DNA from: Sphingopyxis sp. H050 | Lineage (GTDB): Bacteria; Pseudomonadota; Alphaproteobacteria; Sphingomonadales; Sphingomonadaceae | DNA length: 64,000 nt | Direction: 5' to 3' | Assembly: GCF_001468265.1 (NCBI RefSeq) | Contig: NZ_LNRZ01000001.1 | Coordinates: forward strand, 1 to 64,000 | In this document: positions 36,168 to 46,922 of the stretch, one piece after another | Layout of the letters: each line of letters begins with the position of its first letter | Numbering within the stretch: position 1 is the stretch's first letter | The notes under the pieces: generated by a model | What the model saw: only the letters and a program-made list of their open reading frames with translations | Told to the model about the DNA's origin: nothing | The model's database searches: none | Program-made: the position numbers and the translations under genes

Positions 36168-36171
36168 GCCG

Positions 36172-36657
36172 TCAGGCCGCCGAGCCGGCAAGGCTGGTGA
36201 GCGCGTCGCCGTCGACGCGCATCACCGTCCATTCGTCCATCAGCTTCGCGCCAAGGCTCTGGTAGAAGCCGATCGAGGGGGTGTTCCAGTCGAGCACCCA
36301 CCATTCGAGGCGCGCGCAGTCGCGTGTCACGCAGAGCTTCGCCAGATGCGCGAGCAGCGCCTTGCCGAGGCCAGAGCCGCGCGCTTCGGGGCGGACGAAC
36401 AGGTCCTCGAGATAGATGCCGGGGCGCCCCTCGAAGGTCGAGAAATTGTGGAAGAAAAGCGCGAAGCCCTGTGCCGCGCCGTCGATCTCGCCGATCACGA
36501 CCTCGGCATAGGGGCGCGGGCCGAACAGCTTTTCGCCGAGTTTCGCCTCGTCGAAGCGGACCTCGTGCGCAAGCTTTTCATACTCGGCGAGGTCGCGGAT
36601 GAACTGCGCGATCAGCGGCAGGTCGGCGGCGGTGGCGGGGCGGATCGAGAGAGTCAT
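36172..36657 (-). CDS. GNAT acetyltransferase, diamine-type
   Basis: A 161-residue GNAT protein. It starts MTLSIRPATAADLPLIAQFI and contains the spermidine/spermine-acetyltransferase-like block IYLEDLFVRPEARGSGLGKA (acetyl-CoA loop RGSGLGKAL) and WWVLDWNTPSIGFYQSLGA. The substrate may be a polyamine or another amine. It is convergent with the S41 gene (4-base gap). Confidence 0.88.
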   Translation of the reverse strand: MTLSIRPATAADLPLIAQFIRDLAEYEKLAHEVRFDEAKLGEKLFGPRPYAEVVIGEIDGAAQGFALFFHNFSTFEGRPGIYLEDLFVRPEARGSGLGKALLAHLAKLCVTRDCARLEWWVLDWNTPSIGFYQSLGAKLMDEWTVMRVDGDALTSLAGSAA

Positions 36658-36709
36658 GGCGGCGATTTGTGGGGTCAATCGCTTGCTGTCAACTTTCGAC
36701 CGGTAGATG

Positions 36710-36789
36710 CCGTCGCCCCCGCGAAGGCGGGGGCCGCTGGAGCCGTTGCGCAAGGCCGACGACGGCCCCCGCCTTCGCGGGGGCGACGG
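36710..36789. repeat. Palindromic repeat, family A variant
   Basis: CCGTCGCCCCCGCGAAGGCG and its inverse CGCCTTCGCGGGGGCGACGG around a short centre. It lies between the GNAT gene and ispG. Confidence 0.85.
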
Positions 36790-36853
36790 ACTATTTTAAC
36801 GTCCGCTCCCCACCCCGAAGCCGAAATCGCGGTCCGCCCGCGCTCTCCCGACC

Positions 36854-38005
36854 TTACGCCGCCTTGCCGTGCGCCACGTCCATGCTCACCGCGCTGCCCG
36901 CGTCGATCTCCGCCGCCTTGGCCTCGACGAGTTTGACGATGTGCTGGATCATGTCGGCATCCTCGACATGGTGGTCGGTGACGCCCGAGAGATAGACCAT
37001 ATGTTTGCCGTTGCCGCCGCCGGTGATGCCGATGTCGGTCTCGCGCGCCTCGCCGGGGCCGTTGACGACGCAGCCGAGGACCGAGAGCGACATCGGCGTC
37101 TTGATGTGCCCGAGCGCTTCTTCGAGCGCCTGCACGGTGCGGATCACGTCGAAGCCCTGCCGCGCGCAGCTGGGGCAGGACACGACGCGAACGCCGCGGG
37201 TGCGGAGGCCCAAGGATTTCAGGATCTCATAGCCGACACGCACTTCTTCCTCGGGCTCGGCCGAGAGCGACACGCGGATCGTGTCGCCGATGCCCGCCCA
37301 CAAGAGGTTGCCGATGCCGAGCGCCGACTTGACGGTGCCGCCGATCAGCCCGCCCGCCTCGGTAATGCCGAGGTGCAGCGGGCAATCGACCGCGTCGGCG
37401 AGCTGGGCGTAAGCCGCGACCGCGAGGAAAACGTCGCTGGCCTTCACCGCGACCTTATACTCGTGGAAGTCGTGGTCCTGGAGCAGCTTGATATGGTCGA
37501 GCGCGCTTTCGACCAGCGCCTCGGGGCAGGGCTCGCCATATTTTTCGAGCAGGTCTTTCTCCAGGCTGCCGGCGTTGACGCCGATGCGGATCGCGCAACC
37601 GTTGGCTTTTGCGGCGCGGACAACCTCGCCGACGCGTTCGGACGAGCCGATATTGCCGGGGTTGATGCGCAGGCACGCGGCACCGGCGTCGGCGGCTTCC
37701 AATGCGCGCTTATAATGAAAATGGATATCGGCAATGATCGGAATGCGCGCGGCGCGGACGATCTTGCCGAGCGCGGCCGTGGAATCGGTGTCGGGGCACG
37801 AGACCCGGATCAGGTCGGCGCCCGCTTCCTCGCAGCGGCGGATCTGGTCGATCGTCGCCACCGCGTCGCTGGTCAGCGTGTTGGTCATCGTCTGGACGGT
37901 AATCGGGGCGCCGCCGCCGACAGGGACGGCGCCGACCATGATCTGGCGGCTGCTGCGCCGCGCGATGTCGCGCCAGGGGCGCAGGCCGGGGTTGTGGTCG
38001 CTCAT
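36854..38005 (-). CDS. ispG: 4-hydroxy-3-methylbut-2-enyl diphosphate synthase
   Basis: A 383-residue [4Fe-4S] enzyme of the MEP isoprenoid pathway (GcpE). Motifs are [31 protein letters not shown], and the cluster-binding cysteines in [11 protein letters not shown] and [11 protein letters not shown]. The length is normal for the bacterial short form. Not part of an operon with an adjacent MEP gene here. Confidence 0.96.
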   Translation of the reverse strand: MSDHNPGLRPWRDIARRSSRQIMVGAVPVGGGAPITVQTMTNTLTSDAVATIDQIRRCEEAGADLIRVSCPDTDSTAALGKIVRAARIPIIADIHFHYKRALEAADAGAACLRINPGNIGSSERVGEVVRAAKANGCAIRIGVNAGSLEKDLLEKYGEPCPEALVESALDHIKLLQDHDFHEYKVAVKASDVFLAVAAYAQLADAVDCPLHLGITEAGGLIGGTVKSALGIGNLLWAGIGDTIRVSLSAEPEEEVRVGYEILKSLGLRTRGVRVVSCPSCARQGFDVIRTVQALEEALGHIKTPMSLSVLGCVVNGPGEARETDIGITGGGNGKHMVYLSGVTDHHVEDADMIQHIVKLVEAKAAEIDAGSAVSMDVAHGKAA

Positions 38006-38262
38006 GATTTTGCCCGAATGAGGGAGATATGCGCTGCTCTTTAGTCGCTTGTACGCGGCTTGGCAAAGCGAAGCGGCGCAAAAGCAACCTGTGACGCAAA
38101 AGCCACATTCGGCACGCTATGTGACAATTTTACGGATATTTTATTTGTGCATTGCAAAATTTTGCGCGATTTTCCCGTTCGTTCGAGACGAGACGTCCGC
38201 AGAGGCGCGCGTCCTGGCGGCAGGATGGATCAAGTGTTTCACTATCCAAGGGGGCTTTCCCA

Positions 38263-39012
38263 ATGAAGTTTGTTACCAAGGCTTGCTTCGGCATGCTGCT
38301 CGCCGCGTCGGCCATGTCGACCCCCGCCTTCGCGCAGGAAGAAGAAGCGAGCGGCCCGTTGACGCTTTCGGGCGGCATCTCGGTCGTTTCGGACTATCGT
38401 TTCCGCGGCATTTCGCTGTCGAACGAAAAGGTCGAAGTGCAGCCGACGCTGACGCTGAGCCATGAGAGCGGCTTCTATGTCGGCGCGTGGGGTTCGGGCC
38501 TTCCCGACAGCCCGCTCTATGGCAAGTTCGAGCTCGACGCCTATGCCGGCTATGCGACCGAAATCGCGCCCGGCACGACGATCGACATCGGCGCGACCTA
38601 TTATATCTATCCGGGCAACCAAAAATTTGCCGGTCCGAGCGACTATGTCGAAATCATCGGCAAGCTGTCGCATGACATCGGCCCGGTCTCGGCCACCGGC
38701 CTTGTCGCCTATGCCCCCGATCAGAAGTCGCTGGGCAGCGACGACAATCTCTATCTGAACCTCGGCCTGGGCTATGGCATTCCGAACAGCCCCGTCACGC
38801 TGACCGCGGGCCTTGGCTACACCGACGGCTCGCTCGGCGCGCTGGCCGCCGACGGCAACTATCTGGACTGGTCGGTGGGCGCGTCGTTCGCGGCGGGTCC
38901 GGCGACCTTCTCGGTCCAGTATATCGACACCGACCTCAAGAAGACGGGTATCAAGGCCGTCGACACGCTTTACGATCCTACCGTGGTCTTCACGCTCGGC
39001 GTTTCTTTCTGA
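38263..39012 (+). CDS. TorF-family putative porin
   Basis: A 249-residue outer-membrane protein: signal peptide MKFVTKACFGMLLAASAMST..AFAQ, then alternating beta strands with the TorF pattern (GISVVSDYRFRGISLSNEKV, GSGLPDS, SVGASFAAGPATFSVQYIDT) and a C-terminal aromatic end GVSF typical of barrels. Such proteins are found beside ammonium or nutrient transport genes; the solute is unknown. A terminator follows, and a paralogue lies downstream. Confidence 0.85.
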   Translation: MKFVTKACFGMLLAASAMSTPAFAQEEEASGPLTLSGGISVVSDYRFRGISLSNEKVEVQPTLTLSHESGFYVGAWGSGLPDSPLYGKFELDAYAGYATEIAPGTTIDIGATYYIYPGNQKFAGPSDYVEIIGKLSHDIGPVSATGLVAYAPDQKSLGSDDNLYLNLGLGYGIPNSPVTLTAGLGYTDGSLGALAADGNYLDWSVGASFAAGPATFSVQYIDTDLKKTGIKAVDTLYDPTVVFTLGVSF

Positions 39013-39044
39013 TCGTCTGAGCCGGTCAGCGACCACGCTCTGGA

Positions 39045-39079
39045 GGGGGCGGCTTTCGGGGGGAAGCCGCCCCCTTTTT
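39045..39079 (+). terminator. Rho-independent terminator
   Basis: An 11-bp stem GGGGGCGGCTT/AAGCCGCCCCC followed by TTTTT after the first TorF gene. Confidence 0.92.
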
Positions 39080-39338
39080 CGTGGGCGCATCGCGTCTATT
39101 CAAAGGCTTGCCCCGATCGGCAACGCAATATTGTTTCGATTGAAACCGCATTTGCGTAATCTGCTGTTGCGAAAATGTCGCATCGCAGCCTTTTTTGTGT
39201 GCGTGCCCTGCATTTTTTGTTTGTGCGGCGCAGCAATTTGGTCAACACACAGGCCCTGCGGGACCTGACCAGCCCATAGAGAGGCTGGCTGCCCCGCGGC
39301 AGGCAGGGACGATCCGACAACCAACAAAGGATCCGTCC
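39080..39338. other. Spacer between the TorF paralogues
   Basis: No gene is evident. The spacer has AT-rich blocks (GCATTTTTTGTTTGTGCGG near 39208) that could carry the promoter of the second porin, and a GC-rich leader with CTGCGGGACC. Confidence 0.4.
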
Positions 39339-40070
39339 ATGAAAAATCTTTCCCGCGCATGCCTTGGCATGGCTCTCGTTCTTTCTGCGCTTCCGGCGAC
39401 GGCCTACGCCCAGGAGGAGGAGGAAAGCAGCAGCATCACGATCACCGGCGGCGCGACCGTCGTTTCGGACTATCGCTTCCGCGGTTTCAGCCAGTCGGAC
39501 GAAGAGGCCGCGATCCAGGGCACCTTCACCATCGCGCACGAAAGCGGCCTCTATGTCGGCACCTGGGGGTCGAGCATCGGCTTTGCCAACGGCACCGAAA
39601 TCGACGTGTACGGAGGCTTCTCCACCGAACTGACCCCCGGCCTGACCGGCGATATCGGGGTGACCGCCTATCTCTATCCCGGCACCAACAACGCGACGGT
39701 GATCGAACCCTATGCCTCGCTGACCGGCGCAATCGGTCCGGCGACGGTCAAGGGCGGGGTCGCATGGGCGCCCGGGGGGCAGAACTCGCTTGGCGACGAA
39801 AGCGCCATCTATCTCTACACCGACGTCGGCGTCGCGATTCCCGATACCCCGATCAAGTTGAAGGGCCACTTCGGCTATGCCGACAGCGACAGCTTTCTCG
39901 GCGGTCTCGACGGCAATGTGATCGACTATTCGGTCGGGGTCGATTTCACCTGGAAGGCGCTCACCCTGGGCGTCGCCTACGTCAACACCGATGCGCCCAA
40001 GATCGGCGGGTACAAGGAAGCCGTCGGGGCCGACGGGGCGGTGATCTTCTCGCTCGGCGCGGCTTTCTGA
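39339..40070 (+). CDS. TorF-family putative porin, second copy
   Basis: A 243-residue paralogue of the preceding gene: signal peptide (MKNLSRACLGMALVLSALPA..AYAQ), GATVVSDYRFRGFSQSDEEA and SVGVDFTWKALTLGVAYVNT, ending GAAF. AAAGG precedes ATG 39339. The two copies have separate promoters and terminators, so they are likely to be used under different conditions. Confidence 0.85.
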   Translation: MKNLSRACLGMALVLSALPATAYAQEEEESSSITITGGATVVSDYRFRGFSQSDEEAAIQGTFTIAHESGLYVGTWGSSIGFANGTEIDVYGGFSTELTPGLTGDIGVTAYLYPGTNNATVIEPYASLTGAIGPATVKGGVAWAPGGQNSLGDESAIYLYTDVGVAIPDTPIKLKGHFGYADSDSFLGGLDGNVIDYSVGVDFTWKALTLGVAYVNTDAPKIGGYKEAVGADGAVIFSLGAAF

Positions 40071-40080
40071 CGCCGGGCGC

Positions 40081-40108
40081 GGGGCGGCCTCTGGGGGGAG
40101 GCCGCCCC
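40081..40108 (+). terminator. Terminator-like hairpin
   Basis: A 10-bp stem GGGGCGGCCT/AGGCCGCCCC with a G-rich loop, followed by a weak pyrimidine run, directly after the second TorF gene. Confidence 0.65.
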
Positions 40109-40247
40109 CATCCTTCCTGATTAGACGGAAAGAGCGGCCGCTTCGGCCGCTTTTGTCATGCCCGCGCGCTTGATCGCAATGCGCTTGACGCTGTCGGTGA
40201 ACCGTGCAATTTCATCGACGAGTTGAAGTAGCTGGAGCGAAACCCCC

Positions 40248-41729
40248 ATGCCTCAAGCGTCTCAATCCCCCCAAAGCGTATCGGTTCCTCCCATGCCGCC
40301 AACCCGCGGCAGCGGCGAGCGCAGTCCCGGCGTCAAGCTGGTCATCGCGGTATTGATCGCGGTCGCGCTGATGGTGCCGCTGCTGATGGTCTATGGCTTG
40401 CTGTGGGATCGCCAGCAGCAGGCCGAGACCGCGCAGGCCTCGATCGGGCAGGGCTGGGGCGGTCAGCAGACGATTGGCGGCCCGGTGATCGTGATCCCCT
40501 ATCGCGCGACCGATACGCAGACGGTGCAGGAGAACGGCCGCGACGTGACGCGGACCGTCAACACGATCAGGAATCTCTATCTGTCGCCGCAGGCGAACAA
40601 GGCCGAGGTCGCGATCAAGCCCGAGAAGCGCAGGAAGGCGATTTACGAGACCGTCGTCTATGAAAGCCAGATTGCGGGGAGCGCCGATTTCGTGCTGCCC
40701 GCCGACATTGCGCGCTATGGCGTGGCGCGCGAGGCGCTGCTGCTCGACCGCGCCGAAGTCCGCCTCGGCATCAGCGACGCACGCGGGCTCGTCGACGGCA
40801 ACAGCCTGGCGGTGAACGGCACGCCCGTGCCGCTTCAGCCAGGCAAGGGGCTCGCCTCGACCGGCAATTCGGGCACCTTCGCCTTCGTCGACTGGACCGG
40901 CGCCGCGCCGCTGAAGATCGATTACAGGATCGGCGTGCGCGGGCTTGGCGATTTCAAGCTGATCCCGCGCGGGGTCGATACGCGCTGGACGGTCAAGTCT
41001 AGCTGGCCGAACCCGAGTTTCGGCGGCGATTTTCTGCCCGCGAAGCGCAGCGTGACAGCGAGCGGCTTCACCGCGACCTATGCGATCCCGAACCTCGCTT
41101 TGGGCCAGGCGCAGGTGCTGACCGGCGACCTGTCGCCGCCGGTCGCGACCAATTATGGCGCGCGCGACCCCTATGCTGTCGACGTCGCCGCGCCCGCGGC
41201 GAACGACGGGACGATGGAAAGCGCGGGCGGGACCGCGAAGGCGGTGGCGATCAGCCTCGTCGAGCCGGTCGATCTTTACAGCCAGGTCGACCGCAGCATC
41301 AAATATGGCTTCCTGTTCATCGGCTTCACCTTCGTCGCCTTCCTGATGTTCGACATCATCGCGGGCGCGCGGGTCGCGGCGGCCGAATATCTGCTGACCG
41401 GCGTCGCGCTGGTGCTGTTCTTCGTGCTGCTGCTCGCGTTCGCCGAGGTGATCGGCTTCACGCCGGCCTATCTGCTGGCCTCGGCGGGCATCATCGGGCT
41501 GCTGACCTTCTACAGCGCCGCGGTGCTGAAGAGCTGGAAGCGCGCGCGCTTCCTCGCGGCGATGCTGATCGGGCTCTATGCCTTGCTCTATGTGCTGCTC
41601 AACCTCGAGGCCTACTCGCTGCTGATCGGATCGGTGCTGATGTTCTTCGCGCTCGCGGGCGTGATGTACATGACGCGCAACATCGACTGGGGCGGGCTCG
41701 GCAAGAAGGAGGAGGTGGCGACTGCCTAG
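40248..41729 (+). CDS. creD: Inner-membrane protein CreD
   Basis: A 493-residue protein of the CreD family. One N-terminal helix (LVIAVLIAVALMVPLLMVYG), a large periplasmic domain with PVIVIPYR, and a C-terminal cluster of five or six helices (KYGFLFIGFTFVAFLMFDII and onward, with ALLYVLLNLEAYSLLIGSVL). In other bacteria CreD belongs to the CreBC regulon and influences envelope integrity and beta-lactam response. No creBC is adjacent. Confidence 0.9.
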   Translation: MPQASQSPQSVSVPPMPPTRGSGERSPGVKLVIAVLIAVALMVPLLMVYGLLWDRQQQAETAQASIGQGWGGQQTIGGPVIVIPYRATDTQTVQENGRDVTRTVNTIRNLYLSPQANKAEVAIKPEKRRKAIYETVVYESQIAGSADFVLPADIARYGVAREALLLDRAEVRLGISDARGLVDGNSLAVNGTPVPLQPGKGLASTGNSGTFAFVDWTGAAPLKIDYRIGVRGLGDFKLIPRGVDTRWTVKSSWPNPSFGGDFLPAKRSVTASGFTATYAIPNLALGQAQVLTGDLSPPVATNYGARDPYAVDVAAPAANDGTMESAGGTAKAVAISLVEPVDLYSQVDRSIKYGFLFIGFTFVAFLMFDIIAGARVAAAEYLLTGVALVLFFVLLLAFAEVIGFTPAYLLASAGIIGLLTFYSAAVLKSWKRARFLAAMLIGLYALLYVLLNLEAYSLLIGSVLMFFALAGVMYMTRNIDWGGLGKKEEVATA

Positions 41730-41801
41730 GTGAACCCCGGCGAAAGCCGGGGCCCAGCATAGCGTAAAACTCCGTGGGCCCCGGCTTTCGCCGGGGTTCA
41801 C
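41730..41801. repeat. Palindromic repeat, family A
   Basis: GTGAACCCCGGCGAAAGCCG and its inverse ending CTTTCGCCGGGGTTCAC, with GGGGCCCAG/GGGCCCC inside. It begins at the creD stop and ends just before the convergent dehydrogenase gene. Confidence 0.9.
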
Positions 41802-41810
41802 TCCATTTCG

Positions 41811-42965
<1,155 letters not shown>

Positions 42966-42972
42966 CTACCCC

Positions 42973-43058
42973 CGTTCGTCCTGAGCTTGTCGAAGGACTG
43001 TTCTTCTTAGACGCCTATGAAGGAAAGGACGGCCCTTCGACAAGCTCAGGGCAAACGG
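42973..43058. repeat. Palindromic repeat, family B
   Basis: CGTTCGTCCTGAGCTTGTCG and GGCCCTTCGACAAGCTCAGG in inverted order, ending GGCAAACGG. Confidence 0.85.
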
Positions 43059-43065
43059 CTTGGGA

Positions 43066-44334
43066 TTAGAACACCGTCCGCGCCGCGACCGCACCCTTGG
43101 TCGCGTAGCTGAAGCGCGGTTCGACCGGCAGCGCGGGATCGAGGATATGCGCGGCGACGCGTTTGCCCACCGCGGGTCCGTTCTTGAACCCGTGCCCCGA
43201 TCCGCCGCCGACCAGCCAGATGCGCTCCTGTCCGGGTAGCCGGTCGATCAGATAGTCGCCGTTCGAGCTGTTCTCATATTGGCAGACGCGCGCGCCGATC
43301 AGCGGCGCGTCGGTCAGGCCGGGGAAGCGCTGCGCGATATAGGCGCGCGCCTCGGCGATGCCCGCGGGGGTCGGCGCGCGGTCCTGCGTGTCGGGGTCGA
43401 CGACCGGGCCATGAACGTCGATCGCGATCTTGAACCCCGCGCCCTCGAGGTCGGGGATGCCATAGACGATGCGGCCGTTGTTGAAGTCGGCCCAGACGGG
43501 CAGCTCGGCGGGGGTGAAGCGCGTGTCGCCCTGCGGCGCGCCGAAATGATAGACCTCCTGCCGCGTCGCGACGATCTTGCCCATCAGTTGCTGCGGGAAG
43601 AGTTCGGCGAGCCAGGGGCCGCAGGCATAGACGAGATGGTCGGCGGTGCCGCCGTCGGGCAGCGTATGCTTTCTGATCTTCTTGGCGATCAGCGGCGCGG
43701 GCATGACGACGCGTTCGACCTCGATCTGCGCGTCGGCGATCACCTCCTGCACCCCGCGCCCGGCGATCAGCGCGCCGCAGTCCTTTTCGAGGATGCCGGT
43801 CTCGCCCTGATAGAATTGGATCTGGCGCCAGTTCTTCTGCAGCCAGTGGACGTCGCCATGGTCGTGATCGACGCGGTTCGCTTGGAGCCAGGCGCGCGAC
43901 TGCGCGGTATAGGTGTCGCCTTGCGGCGCGAACCAGAGGACGCCGGTATTGTGAAAGATCGGCAGGCTCGCGGTGTCGGAGAGGTCTTTCCAATATGCGA
44001 GCGATTCCTTCGCCATCTCCGAATAGATGGTGTCGGCGCCATAGCCCATGCGGATGACGCGGCTCTCGCCGCCCGACGAGGCGCGCCAGTGGCCCGCGCC
44101 ATAGGCGTCGAACAACCGCACCGATTTTCCCGCGCGCAGCAAATGCCAGGCGGTCCAGGCGCCGAACACGCCCGCGCCGATGATCGCGACATCGACATGC
44201 TGGATCTTGGGCCGCGCGGGCTTGCGTTTCTTCGGCTTGCGCTCCTTGCGCTCGGCCGCGACGGCTGCGGTCGCGACCGGAAGCGCCGCGAGGCCGGTCA
44301 GGACGGCACGGCGTGACGGCGTGTCACCGGCCAA
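43066..44334 (-). CDS. FAD-dependent oxidoreductase, MSOX-like
   Basis: A 422-residue flavoprotein. A twin-arginine signal (SRRAVLTGLAALPVATAAVA) suggests folded export. FAD binding is in VDVAIIGAGVFGAWTAWHLL and SSGGESRVIRMGYG; VCQYENSSNGDYLIDR carries the Cys that binds FAD covalently in monomeric sarcosine oxidase. It may oxidise an N-methyl or secondary amine. TTG 44334 is the only start that keeps the Tat signal; it overlaps the amidohydrolase gene by 11 bases. Confidence 0.82.
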   Translation of the reverse strand: MAGDTPSRRAVLTGLAALPVATAAVAAERKERKPKKRKPARPKIQHVDVAIIGAGVFGAWTAWHLLRAGKSVRLFDAYGAGHWRASSGGESRVIRMGYGADTIYSEMAKESLAYWKDLSDTASLPIFHNTGVLWFAPQGDTYTAQSRAWLQANRVDHDHGDVHWLQKNWRQIQFYQGETGILEKDCGALIAGRGVQEVIADAQIEVERVVMPAPLIAKKIRKHTLPDGGTADHLVYACGPWLAELFPQQLMGKIVATRQEVYHFGAPQGDTRFTPAELPVWADFNNGRIVYGIPDLEGAGFKIAIDVHGPVVDPDTQDRAPTPAGIAEARAYIAQRFPGLTDAPLIGARVCQYENSSNGDYLIDRLPGQERIWLVGGGSGHGFKNGPAVGKRVAAHILDPALPVEPRFSYATKGAVAARTVF

Positions 44335-45988
44335 CGGTCGCGCCCTCGCTCTTCTTGTAATAGCGATAGCCGCCGATCCAGGTTTCGAGTGGGGTCATCT
44401 TGCGGATCTCGTCGGGGCTCGCGAGCAGCGGGTCAGCATCGAGCATCACGAAGTCGGCGCGCATGCCGGGCATCAGCGTGCCGAGCCGGTCCTCCGCGAA
44501 GGCGGCATAGGCGGCGGTGCGGGTGAAGCCGTCGAGCGCGGTTTCGCGGCTCACCGTCTCCTCGGGATGCCAGCCGCCGACGGGCTGGCCTGCCGCATCG
44601 GTACGCGAGATCGCAGCGGCGATGCCGGGGAAGGGGTTGGCGCTCTCGACCGGCACGTCGGAGCCCAAGGCGAGGCGGACGCCGGCGTTTTCGAGGCTGC
44701 GCCACGCATAGGCGCCCTTGAGCCGGTCGGGGCCGAGGCGGGCTTCGGCCATCAGCCGGTCGCTCGTCTGGTGGACGGGTTGCATCGAGGCGATGACCTT
44801 GAGCGTGGCGAAGCGCGGAATGTCGACGGGGTCGATGATCTGCGCATGCTCGATGCGCCAGCGGCGCTCGCCCGGGAGGTCGGCGGTGAGGTCGGTGATC
44901 GCACCCAAGGCCTCGGCATTGGCGGCGTCGCCGATCGCGTGGATCGCCACCTGGAACTTGTCCATCGACGCGCGCACCATCTTGTTGCGGAGCTGCGCGG
45001 GGGTGAGCAAAGGCAGGCCCTTCTGCCCCGGCGCGTCGCTGTAAGGCGCCTTCAGCCATGCGCCGCGCGAACCCAGCGCGCCGTCGAGATAGAGCTTCAC
45101 CCCGACCATGCGCAGCTTGTCGTCGTAAAGCCATGGCGTCGGTTCGGACCCGGCGATGATCGCCATATTGTCGATGTCCCCGCCGTAGGAGAGGATGCGC
45201 ACCGCAAGCTGTTTCTTGTCGCCGGCGCGGCGGTACGCCTGCCATTCGGCGATGGTCGTGCCCATGTCGGCGATGCTGGTGATGCCCTGCGAGATCAGCT
45301 TCTGCTGGGCGAGCAGGAAGGCGCGGTCGAGGTCGCGCGCGAGCGGTTTGGGCTTGGCGCCGTCGATCAGGCTCATCGCGGCGTCGACGAAGACGCCGCT
45401 GGGCTTGCCGCCCGCCATTTCGATGCGGCCGCCCTCGGGCGCCTTGGTGGCGGCGGTGATCTTGGCCGCATTCAGCGCTGCGGTGTTCGCCCAGCCCGCA
45501 TGGCCGTCGACACGCTCCAGCCAGACCGCACGATTCGGCACCACGGCGTCGAGGTCGGCGGCGGTCGGAAAGCGGCCGAGACCCCATTTTTCCTGATTCC
45601 AGCCGAAGCCGATGATCCACGGCATTTCGGGATTCTCGTCGGCATATTTCTTGATCGCGGCCTGCGCCTCGGCGAGGCTGTTGGTGCCGCTGAGATCGAG
45701 CAGCATCAGCTGGAAGCCGAGCCCCATGACATGGCCGTGCGCGTCGATCAGGCCGGGGATCAGCGTGCGGCCCTTGCCGTCTTCCTTGAAGTCGGGGCGC
45801 TCGGGGCGCTTGTCCTTGCGGTCGAGTAGTTGCTTGACCTTGCCGTCGGTGCCGATGACGAGCCCGGTGAAGCGGACGAGCTTGCCGTCCTTGTCGAGCG
45901 TGATGCCGTTGACATTGTCGACCAGCGTGTCGGCGTGCGCGGGGGCGGCTATCAGCAGCGCGAGCGCGGTGAGGGCGAGGCGCTTCAT
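44324..45988 (-). CDS. Exported amidohydrolase (YtcJ-like)
   Basis: A 554-residue protein: signal peptide (MKRLALTALALLIAAPAHAD), then an Amidohydro_3 fold with LIPGLIDAHGHVMGLG (metal His pair), the long insert typical of YtcJ, QVAIHAIGDAANAEAL, WRIEHAQIIDP and ALGSDVPVES (metal Asp). It would hydrolyse an unknown amide or related bond in the periplasm. It overlaps both neighbours (ATGA upstream), so it is the middle gene of a three-gene operon. Confidence 0.85.
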   Translation of the reverse strand: MKRLALTALALLIAAPAHADTLVDNVNGITLDKDGKLVRFTGLVIGTDGKVKQLLDRKDKRPERPDFKEDGKGRTLIPGLIDAHGHVMGLGFQLMLLDLSGTNSLAEAQAAIKKYADENPEMPWIIGFGWNQEKWGLGRFPTAADLDAVVPNRAVWLERVDGHAGWANTAALNAAKITAATKAPEGGRIEMAGGKPSGVFVDAAMSLIDGAKPKPLARDLDRAFLLAQQKLISQGITSIADMGTTIAEWQAYRRAGDKKQLAVRILSYGGDIDNMAIIAGSEPTPWLYDDKLRMVGVKLYLDGALGSRGAWLKAPYSDAPGQKGLPLLTPAQLRNKMVRASMDKFQVAIHAIGDAANAEALGAITDLTADLPGERRWRIEHAQIIDPVDIPRFATLKVIASMQPVHQTSDRLMAEARLGPDRLKGAYAWRSLENAGVRLALGSDVPVESANPFPGIAAAISRTDAAGQPVGGWHPEETVSRETALDGFTRTAAYAAFAEDRLGTLMPGMRADFVMLDADPLLASPDEIRKMTPLETWIGGYRYYKKSEGATVGR

Positions 45989-46863
45989 TTCTTCAACCTC
46001 GTCACGAGCGAGCTGGTGTCGCGGCGGCCGTTGCCGAGCTTCTGCACATCGGCGTAGAATTGATCGACCAGGCTTGCCACCGGCAGCGTCGCGCCGTTGA
46101 CGCGCGCCTCGTCGATCGCGAGGCCCAGATCCTTGCGCATCCAGTCGACCGCGAAGCCGAAATCGAATTCGTCCTTCGCCATCGTGCCCCAGCGGTTGAG
46201 CATCTGCCAGCTCGCCGCGGCGCCGCCCGAGACCGCCTCGAACACCTTGTCGGTATCGAGGCGCGACGCCTGCGCGAAGCGCAAGGCTTCGGACAGGCCC
46301 TGCAGCACGCCGGCGATCGCGATCTGGTTGACCATCTTCGTCGTCTGCCCCGCGCCGGGGCCGCCGATATGCACCATCCGCGCCGAATAGGCCTTCATCA
46401 CCGGCTCGGCGGCGGCGAAGGCGGCCTTGGTGCCGCCGCACATTGTTGAGAGCGTGCCGTTCTGCGCCCCGGCCTCGCCGCCCGAGACGGGGGCGTCGAC
46501 GCAGAGCAGGCCGAGCCCGTCGGCCTCGACCGACAGCTGGCGCGCGATGCGGGCGGAAACGGTGGTGTGGTCGATGAACAGCGCGCCCTTCTTCATGGCG
46601 CGAAAGGCGCCGTCGCGGCCGAGCGTCACCTGCGCCAGATCGTCGTCGTTGCCGACGCAGGTCAGCACGACGTCGGCGTCCGCCGCGGCGTCCGCGGGCG
46701 TGGCTGCGGACTTGCCGCCATAGGTCGCGACCCAGGCCTCGGCCTTCGACCTTGTGCGGTTGTAGACGGTGAGGTCGTGCCCTGCTTTCGCGAGGTGCCC
46801 CGCCATCGGTCCGCCCATGACGCCGGTGCCGATGAAGCTGATGCGCAATTTTTCTTCACTCAT
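45985..46863 (-). CDS. 3-hydroxyisobutyrate-dehydrogenase-like oxidoreductase
   Basis: A 292-residue NAD(P)-dependent beta-hydroxyacid dehydrogenase: Rossmann start ISFIGTGVMGGPMAGHLAKA, DAPVSGGEAGAQNGTL (substrate loop) and GQTTKMVNQI with the catalytic Lys. ATG 46863 is used; ATG 46875 adds four residues. First gene of the operon with the amidohydrolase and FAD oxidoreductase, which suggests a small catabolic pathway with unknown substrate. Confidence 0.88.
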   Translation of the reverse strand: MSEEKLRISFIGTGVMGGPMAGHLAKAGHDLTVYNRTRSKAEAWVATYGGKSAATPADAAADADVVLTCVGNDDDLAQVTLGRDGAFRAMKKGALFIDHTTVSARIARQLSVEADGLGLLCVDAPVSGGEAGAQNGTLSTMCGGTKAAFAAAEPVMKAYSARMVHIGGPGAGQTTKMVNQIAIAGVLQGLSEALRFAQASRLDTDKVFEAVSGGAAASWQMLNRWGTMAKDEFDFGFAVDWMRKDLGLAIDEARVNGATLPVASLVDQFYADVQKLGNGRRDTSSLVTRLKK

Positions 46864-46922
46864 GGCAGAGGTCATAACCATGGTTTGCGCGGCGCGCCAG
46901 ATAGGCTAGGGCCAGCCGCGCT

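Noticed and set aside
38154..38165. GCAAAATTTTGC palindrome before the first TorF gene
   Set aside because: Only 12 bases and in AT-rich promoter DNA; could be chance.
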